Part shown: piece after piece, positions 6,268-9,608 of the stretch | Numbering within the stretch: position 1 is the first letter of the stretch | How the letters are laid out: each line of letters begins with the position of its first letter | Assembly: GCA_902801585.1 (NCBI GenBank) | Contig: CADCIU010000072.1 | Location: forward strand, 1-9,608 | Direction: 5' to 3' | Source: an uncultured Lachnospiraceae bacterium | GTDB lineage: Bacteria; Bacillota_A; Clostridia; Lachnospirales; Lachnospiraceae | DNA length: 9,608 nt | Made by a program: the position numbers and the translations under genes | Notes under the pieces: generated by a model | Told to the model about the DNA's origin: nothing | The model's database searches: none | What the model saw: only the letters and a program-made list of their open reading frames with translations

Positions 6268-7032
6268 TCAGTCCACACCTCGTATTTGTACGCTCTCCAC
6301 ATGCCCCGAAATGCGCGCGGCGCAGGCCTCAAGTTTTTCCTTCGAAGGTGCGCTCAGGCCGCTGAAAGGCACGGTTTCCCGGTCTGTAAAGCACTGCAGA
6401 AAATACCTTTTCGCGCCCTCGATCATCTTTCCGATCTCCTCAAAATCATCCGTTTCGTGCAGCTCATCCACCACCGTCGTGCGGAACTCATAATCGATGC
6501 CCGAGTGCATAATAAGCGCAATGCTCTCGCGAATCGCCGCGAGAAATACAGGCTCGCCGCCGGGTCCTTCTGAAAGCATATCCGATCTGCCCCCGGCTCC
6601 CGCTGCCGGTGCGCCCGAATTGCCGGTCAGTCCCGCCGTCAGTGCATACTTGGCCGGTGAATTCTTGATGTCCATGGCCACATAATCCGCCAGTCTCTCG
6701 TCCAGGATCTCCCTGAGCACTGCGGGATGCGTCCCGTTCGTGTCCAGCTTGACGGAAAATCCCATCTCCCGGATCCTGCGCATAAAGGCCGGCAGATCTC
6801 TGTGCAGACACGGCTCGCCCCCGGTGATCGCCACGCCGTCGAGAAGCCCCGTCCTCTTTTTCAGGAAAGCGAAAAGCTCTTCCTCCTCCATGACAGGTTC
6901 GACCGCACCGGTCGCCAGCTCGTAATTGTGGCAGTAGGGGCATCGCAGATCGCAGCCGCCCAGAAAGACTGTACAGGCCACATGGCCGGGGTAATCCAGC
7001 AGTGTCATTTTCTGCAGTCCGTGTATTTTCAT
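6268..7032 (-). CDS. nrdG: Anaerobic ribonucleoside-triphosphate reductase activating protein (radical SAM)
   Basis: 254 residues. The protein cleaves S-adenosylmethionine with a 4Fe-4S cluster and abstracts hydrogen from the glycine of NrdD, generating the glycyl radical. The cluster motif is C27-D-L-R-C31-P-Y-C34-H-N, followed by the SAM-binding GGEP at 71-74 and the conserved stretch AMDIKNSPAKY at 119-129. I chose ATG 7032, with AAAGG nine bases upstream, rather than the in-frame GTG at 7053, which has no ribosome site. Residues about 136-161 form a Gly/Ala/Ser-rich stretch between AMDIKNSP and the IRES segment that looks longer than usual for the family. The gene lies upstream of nrdD and of both NrdR boxes, so it probably shares transcription with the DUF4037 and TPR genes or has its own promoter. 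Its leader is a periodic 11-nt array. Confidence 0.95.
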   Translation of the reverse strand: MKIHGLQKMTLLDYPGHVACTVFLGGCDLRCPYCHNYELATGAVEPVMEEEELFAFLKKRTGLLDGVAITGGEPCLHRDLPAFMRRIREMGFSVKLDTNGTHPAVLREILDERLADYVAMDIKNSPAKYALTAGLTGNSGAPAAGAGGRSDMLSEGPGGEPVFLAAIRESIALIMHSGIDYEFRTTVVDELHETDDFEEIGKMIEGAKRYFLQCFTDRETVPFSGLSAPSKEKLEACAARISGHVESVQIRGVD

Positions 7033-7109
7033 ATAATGTCGCCTTTCATTCACATTGATTTCGTCTTAATATCGTCTGAATTCTGCCTTGATTTCGCCAA
7101 AGATCCGCC
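7033..7109 (-). repeat. Degenerate 11-nt periodic array filling the nrdG leader
   Basis: The 77-nt gap between the DUF4037 stop and the nrdG ATG divides into seven 11-mers with no bases left over. On the minus strand they read GGCGGATCTTT, GGCGAAATCAA, GGCAGAATTCA, GACGATATTAA, GACGAAATCAA, TGTGAATGAAA and GGCGACATTAT. Against GGCGAAATCAA they match at 5, 11, 7, 8, 10, 6 and 8 positions; under three would be expected by chance. The AAAT tracts recur about once per helical turn. Confidence 0.6.
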
Positions 7110-8066
7110 TCAAACCGCCGCCAGAACGTGCATGTTCCTCACCTGCGCATCCGATATCCTGTCATTCACCGAATACGCGTGTTTCTCCAGGTCGCCGCAG
7201 ACCGCCCGGGTCAGTCCCTGTTCCTGAAGCTCTTCGATCACGTCTGCCGCGATCCCCTCCATCACTTCGTATTTTTCTCCCCGCGTCTTTTCTTCATTGT
7301 CCGTCGTCAGAAGATACTCTGACAGCTCTGCCGTGATCGACAACTTCGGCAGCGCCCGCATAGCCCTGAAGCTCCACTTGTAATACGGCTGATACACGTC
7401 GTTGAGCAAAAATACCGCCGCCATCGCGCTTTGGACAAATTCGACGACAGCCAGCTGCGCCGCTGCCGTCTCGCCGTGCGACAGACACCGCAGATAATTG
7501 TACTGCCCCGACTGTCCCATGATCAGGAGCTGTCCCGCCAGCTTCTTGAGCCGCACATCTTCCGGCCTCTTCCTGAGCCGTGCCCGGATCGCAGTGACCT
7601 CCCCGTACGGATCTGCAAAGATCTCGCCGTTGACTGCCTCCGCCAGCGCATATTCCGGGATCGACAGCCAGGTTCTGAGATCAAGCTCCCCGTCGGCGCT
7701 CCCGACCTTCTCGGTCATAAAATCCGCCGTCCTGAGCACGCCGTGTCTCGCGCCGCCCACCGGCGATACCATCGCGCGCCTGACCCCCATAAACTCCTTG
7801 GGGAGCGAGGCATACGCCCGCTCCAGCATAAAGGCAGTTCTTCGGTCTACCACTTCCTCGCCCGGCAGGAAAAGGCAGAATCCCGGCTCGAAATCATGGT
7901 CCCGCGAGATCTCATCGTCATAGCCATAGCACTCCGATCCGCTCCCGAACAGCCCTGCTGCCAAAAGAGGAACCAGCTCAGGAAATCTCTCCCGCAGCAT
8001 CGGCTCGCCGTATTCTCTGTAAAATGCCCTGGAGATATCCAGTCCTTTCATCTCCGCTCCCCTCAT
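7110..8066 (-). CDS. DUF4037 nucleotidyltransferase-like protein
   Basis: 318 residues. Near the N terminus, GSGSECYGYDDEISRDHDF (41-59) has the glycine-serine start and D56/D58 metal-ligand pair of the polymerase-beta-type nucleotidyltransferase fold. It is the hallmark of the DUF4037 family as I know it. Later family-like segments include NGEIFADPYGEVTAIR, the GQSGQYNYLRC segment and NDVYQPYYKWSFRAM. The substrate is unknown. ATG 8066 has AAGGAG six bases upstream. An in-frame ATG at 8051 (MKGLDIS), with AGGGGAG five bases upstream, fits the usual family start equally well. The TPR gene ends 55 bases upstream and nrdG begins 77 bases downstream, so the three may be one transcript. The initiation region has been duplicated repeatedly. 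Confidence 0.88.
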   Translation of the reverse strand: MRGAEMKGLDISRAFYREYGEPMLRERFPELVPLLAAGLFGSGSECYGYDDEISRDHDFEPGFCLFLPGEEVVDRRTAFMLERAYASLPKEFMGVRRAMVSPVGGARHGVLRTADFMTEKVGSADGELDLRTWLSIPEYALAEAVNGEIFADPYGEVTAIRARLRKRPEDVRLKKLAGQLLIMGQSGQYNYLRCLSHGETAAAQLAVVEFVQSAMAAVFLLNDVYQPYYKWSFRAMRALPKLSITAELSEYLLTTDNEEKTRGEKYEVMEGIAADVIEELQEQGLTRAVCGDLEKHAYSVNDRISDAQVRNMHVLAAV

Positions 8067-8108
8067 CTCCGGCTCCTTCTTTAAAGCCCACTCATCTCAA
8101 GTTCCTTC
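8051..8108 (-). repeat. Three successive SD-ATG units before the DUF4037 coding region
   Basis: Minus-strand ATGs at 8095, 8066 and 8051 are each preceded by a similar purine-rich site: GGAACTTGAGATGAG, GGAGCCGGAGATGAG and GGAGCGGAGATGAAA. The first two units match at about 17 of 21 bases. The first ATG opens a four-codon frame (MSGL-stop at 8081) with AAGGA seven bases upstream. The other two are in frame with the protein. Confidence 0.75.
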
Positions 8109-8121
8109 CCGAAAGGTTTCT

Positions 8122-9162
8122 TCATGCCAGTCCTTCCGTGATCCGGTTCGCCGTCTCCCTGAAATGATCCGCCGACAGGAAATAACCGTAATACGCGAAC
8201 GTCGGCGCGCACTTCTCGCAAACAAAGGCATAATAGCCCAGTCTGGCCTTCTCCTCCCGGTTGAGCATCCTGAGCGCTGCCCGGTCACTTAGAAGCCTTT
8301 CGTCCCGGCCCAGGAACTCTTCTCCCTTCGTCTCTAGGAGTTCCTCCGCCCGGTCAAGAAGAGCGTATATTCTGCTCTCTCCCTCTTCCATACCGGCCTG
8401 CGCCTCCACCGTATCCGCCATGTTCAGATATGTGATCGCCTGCTCCAGTTCACCGTCCGTCACTCCCGCCATCACCTTGGCCGCCTTCTCATACAGCGTC
8501 AAGGCCTCCTCGAACCACTCTGCAGCACTTTTTCCGCTGTGAAGCGTCTGAGAACCGGCCTGCTCCCGCGGGCTTTCCTGCGTCTGAGAACCGGCTTGCT
8601 CCCGCGGACTCTCCTGCGCCCGGCACCCGTCCTGCGACTGAGCGCCGTCTGCCCTCTCTGCGAGGCGTTTCTGTCCCAGTGCCGTGCAAGTGAGCGCCAT
8701 GTTGTTATACAGGCCTCCTAACAGCTCTGCGTCCGTATACGCGCTGTTCTCGTAAGCCTCTCTCGCCTTCGTGAACAGTGCGATCGACCGCTCGTGATCT
8801 CCGAACGCATTGCAGGCCGTTGCCGCATTGACATATGTGGTGCCCGCGCTGATCGTCTTCTCCATTCCGAGCGTCTCAAGGAGCTCCAGCGCCTTTGCGG
8901 CATTTTCCATGGCTTTTTCTCTCTGCCCGGTCTTGCGGTAATGGCCGACCAGTTCGTTGCGGATCATCAGCTGCCCTTGGAGATCCCCTCCCAGAAGGGC
9001 CTCCTCGAGCCAGTAACAGAGATGGCGTTCGGCGCCGCCGTAGTCCCGGCGGCTCATATACTCATTCATCTTCTCGATGATGCGCCTTTGCGGCACCGGT
9101 CTGATCGATTCAAAACCCTCGTTTTGGACCTTAAATTTTCGGTCCGTCCTGCTCCGGTCCAT
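8122..9162 (-). CDS. Tetratricopeptide-repeat protein of the DUF4037-associated type
   Basis: 346 residues, soluble, with helical TPR-like repeats at about 30-170 and 213-300. Typical segments are RREKAMENAAKALELLETLG, VNAATACNAFGDHERSIALF, LYNNMALTCTALG and ITYLNMADTVEAQAG. The C terminus carries YYAFVCEKCAPTFAYYGYF at 310-328, including a C-x2-C pair, which I associate with TPR proteins found beside DUF4037 genes in Clostridia. Residues about 171-212 are a low-complexity insertion in a repeat linker, holding a doubled QESPREQAGSQT unit. I chose ATG 9162, with GGAGG five bases upstream. ATG 9165 is closer to that site, and TTG 9210 is a longer option without a ribosome site. It is probably a scaffold or regulator partnering the DUF4037 protein; the function is unknown. 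The gene lies back to back with the HAD gene across a 225-bp gap. Confidence 0.85.
   Translation of the reverse strand: MDRSRTDRKFKVQNEGFESIRPVPQRRIIEKMNEYMSRRDYGGAERHLCYWLEEALLGGDLQGQLMIRNELVGHYRKTGQREKAMENAAKALELLETLGMEKTISAGTTYVNAATACNAFGDHERSIALFTKAREAYENSAYTDAELLGGLYNNMALTCTALGQKRLAERADGAQSQDGCRAQESPREQAGSQTQESPREQAGSQTLHSGKSAAEWFEEALTLYEKAAKVMAGVTDGELEQAITYLNMADTVEAQAGMEEGESRIYALLDRAEELLETKGEEFLGRDERLLSDRAALRMLNREEKARLGYYAFVCEKCAPTFAYYGYFLSADHFRETANRITEGLA
8544..8615 (-). repeat. 36-bp in-frame tandem duplication in the TPR gene
   Basis: Units 8544-8579 and 8580-8615 match at 33 of 36 bases. Both encode the same dodecapeptide, QESPREQAGSQT, so all three differences are silent. A much weaker third copy may follow at 8616-8635. 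The unit forms part of a polar linker between two TPR blocks. Confidence 0.92.
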
Positions 9163-9169
9163 CATTTCC

Positions 9170-9229
9170 TCCACTTTCAAGCACTCAGCGCATATTCTTT
9201 CCACTTCCAAGCGCTCAGCGCATGTTTTC
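9170..9229 (-). repeat. 30-bp tandem duplication at the TPR gene start
   Basis: Units 9170-9199 and 9200-9229 match at 25 of 30 bases. The copy nearer the gene holds the GGAGG ribosome site. Each unit, or its upstream edge, also contains ATGCGCTGAG, a start-Arg-stop triplet string, in another frame. If translation began at TTG 9210 the repeat would lie mostly inside the protein; from ATG 9162 it is all leader. Confidence 0.88.
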
Positions 9230-9294
9230 TCCGCGCCTCGTACGCAGTAAATAGCCTTTTTTGCCGCTCATTCCTTAAAGTTCACGCTCTTTTT

Positions 9295-9325
9295 CCGACA
9301 TTCCAAAGTCAAAATAGGATATACT
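9295..9325 (+). promoter_or_regulatory. Possible promoter for the HAD gene
   Basis: TATACT at 9320-9325 is a good -10. The best upstream partner is CCGACA at 9295-9300, with a long 19-base spacer, so the -35 is weak. It lies in the 225-bp gap between the TPR and HAD genes, which otherwise holds the TPR leader repeat. I see no clear minus-strand promoter there. Confidence 0.3.
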
Positions 9326-9387
9326 GTTCATATAACTGCAGCCTTCAGAGACGACCGCTGCAAATTCTTTTTACACTCGGAGGATCT

Positions 9388-9608
9388 ATGCGTAGAAAAC
9401 GGTATCTCTTTTTTGACATAGACGGAACACTTGCGGCCGGCGGTTACGGCAACATCTATATCCCTGACTCCGCTGTCCTGGCGCTGGAGAAATGCCGCAG
9501 CGCCGGTCACTTTCTCTGCATTGCGACAGGCCGTCTTCAGGCTCTGGCGGTCGACTTCATGCACGAACTCGGTTTCAACAACATGGTCAGCGACGGCGGC
9601 TACAGCCT
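9388..9608 (+). CDS. Cof-type HAD-superfamily phosphatase, N-terminal 73 residues; 3' end beyond the window
   Basis: ATG 9388 has GGAGG at 9379-9383, four bases upstream. The frame stays open to the right edge. Motif I is FFDIDGTL with nucleophile D10 and acid/base D12, and motif II is IATGR with T47. The segment GFNNMVSDGGYS at 62-73 is typical of the Cof/IIB branch, where the cap domain follows. These cytoplasmic enzymes usually dephosphorylate sugar phosphates or nucleotides; the substrate cannot be told from this fragment. It is the only rightward gene here and is divergent from the TPR gene. Confidence 0.9.
   Translation, partial: MRRKRYLFFDIDGTLAAGGYGNIYIPDSAVLALEKCRSAGHFLCIATGRLQALAVDFMHELGFNNMVSDGGYS

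Noticed and set aside
9224..9280. 18-codon frame before the TPR gene (MSGKKGYLL...)
   Set aside because: Its only purine-rich site almost touches the ATG, and it ends inside the leader repeat. There is no evidence that it is translated.
9336..9370. Plus-strand hairpin TGCAGC/GCTGCA followed by T-rich bases
   Set aside because: The stem is six base pairs with a 14-base loop in the HAD leader, too weak to call a terminator or riboswitch.

Overview
The window looks like chromosomal DNA from an anaerobic member of the Clostridia (Bacillota), most likely Lachnospiraceae-like. The grounds are strong GGAGG-type ribosome binding sites, moderately high G+C, a clostridial-type class III (oxygen-sensitive) ribonucleotide reductase, a lipoteichoic-acid-synthase-family protein, and a TPR + DUF4037 gene pair of a kind I associate with Clostridia. 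Family names come from recognising motifs by eye; no search was run.

Layout. Seven genes read leftwards on the minus strand and one reads rightwards at the right edge. In minus-strand transcription order they are: a TPR protein (9162-8122), a DUF4037 nucleotidyltransferase-like protein (8066-7110), nrdG (7032-6268), nrdD (6132-3592), a thioredoxin-reductase-like flavoprotein (3495-2581), a 12-helix membrane protein (2429-849), and the N-terminal part of an LtaS-family protein (809 to beyond the left edge). A Cof-type HAD phosphatase starts on the plus strand at 9388 and runs off the right edge. No gap exceeds 300 bases. There is no tRNA, rRNA, CRISPR array or insertion sequence.

The functional core is an anaerobic dNTP-synthesis module. 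NrdG is the radical-SAM activase that installs the glycyl radical on NrdD. NrdD carries an extra C-terminal redoxin domain with a CPNC motif. A TrxB-like flavoprotein lies immediately downstream, behind an intrinsic terminator. Two NrdR-type operator boxes, 30 bp apart, sit just upstream of nrdD and overlap plausible -35 elements. nrdG lies upstream of these boxes and so is probably not controlled by them. The flavoprotein has the redox CxxC and both dinucleotide-binding glycine motifs, but lacks the basic HRRxxxR motif used for NADPH, so its electron donor may not be NADPH. The left-hand pair (membrane protein and LtaS-family protein) looks like a separate cell-envelope unit behind a second strong terminator.

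The most unusual feature is a series of short tandem duplications. They occur at or near almost every gene junction and at insertion-tolerant points inside proteins: 30 bp in the membrane protein, 23 bp at its start, 47 bp at the trxB 3' end, 17/18 bp upstream of trxB, an 11-nt periodic array filling the nrdG leader, repeated SD-ATG units upstream of the DUF4037 gene, 36 bp inside the TPR gene and 30 bp at the TPR gene start. The copies inside coding sequence are multiples of three; most of the others are not.
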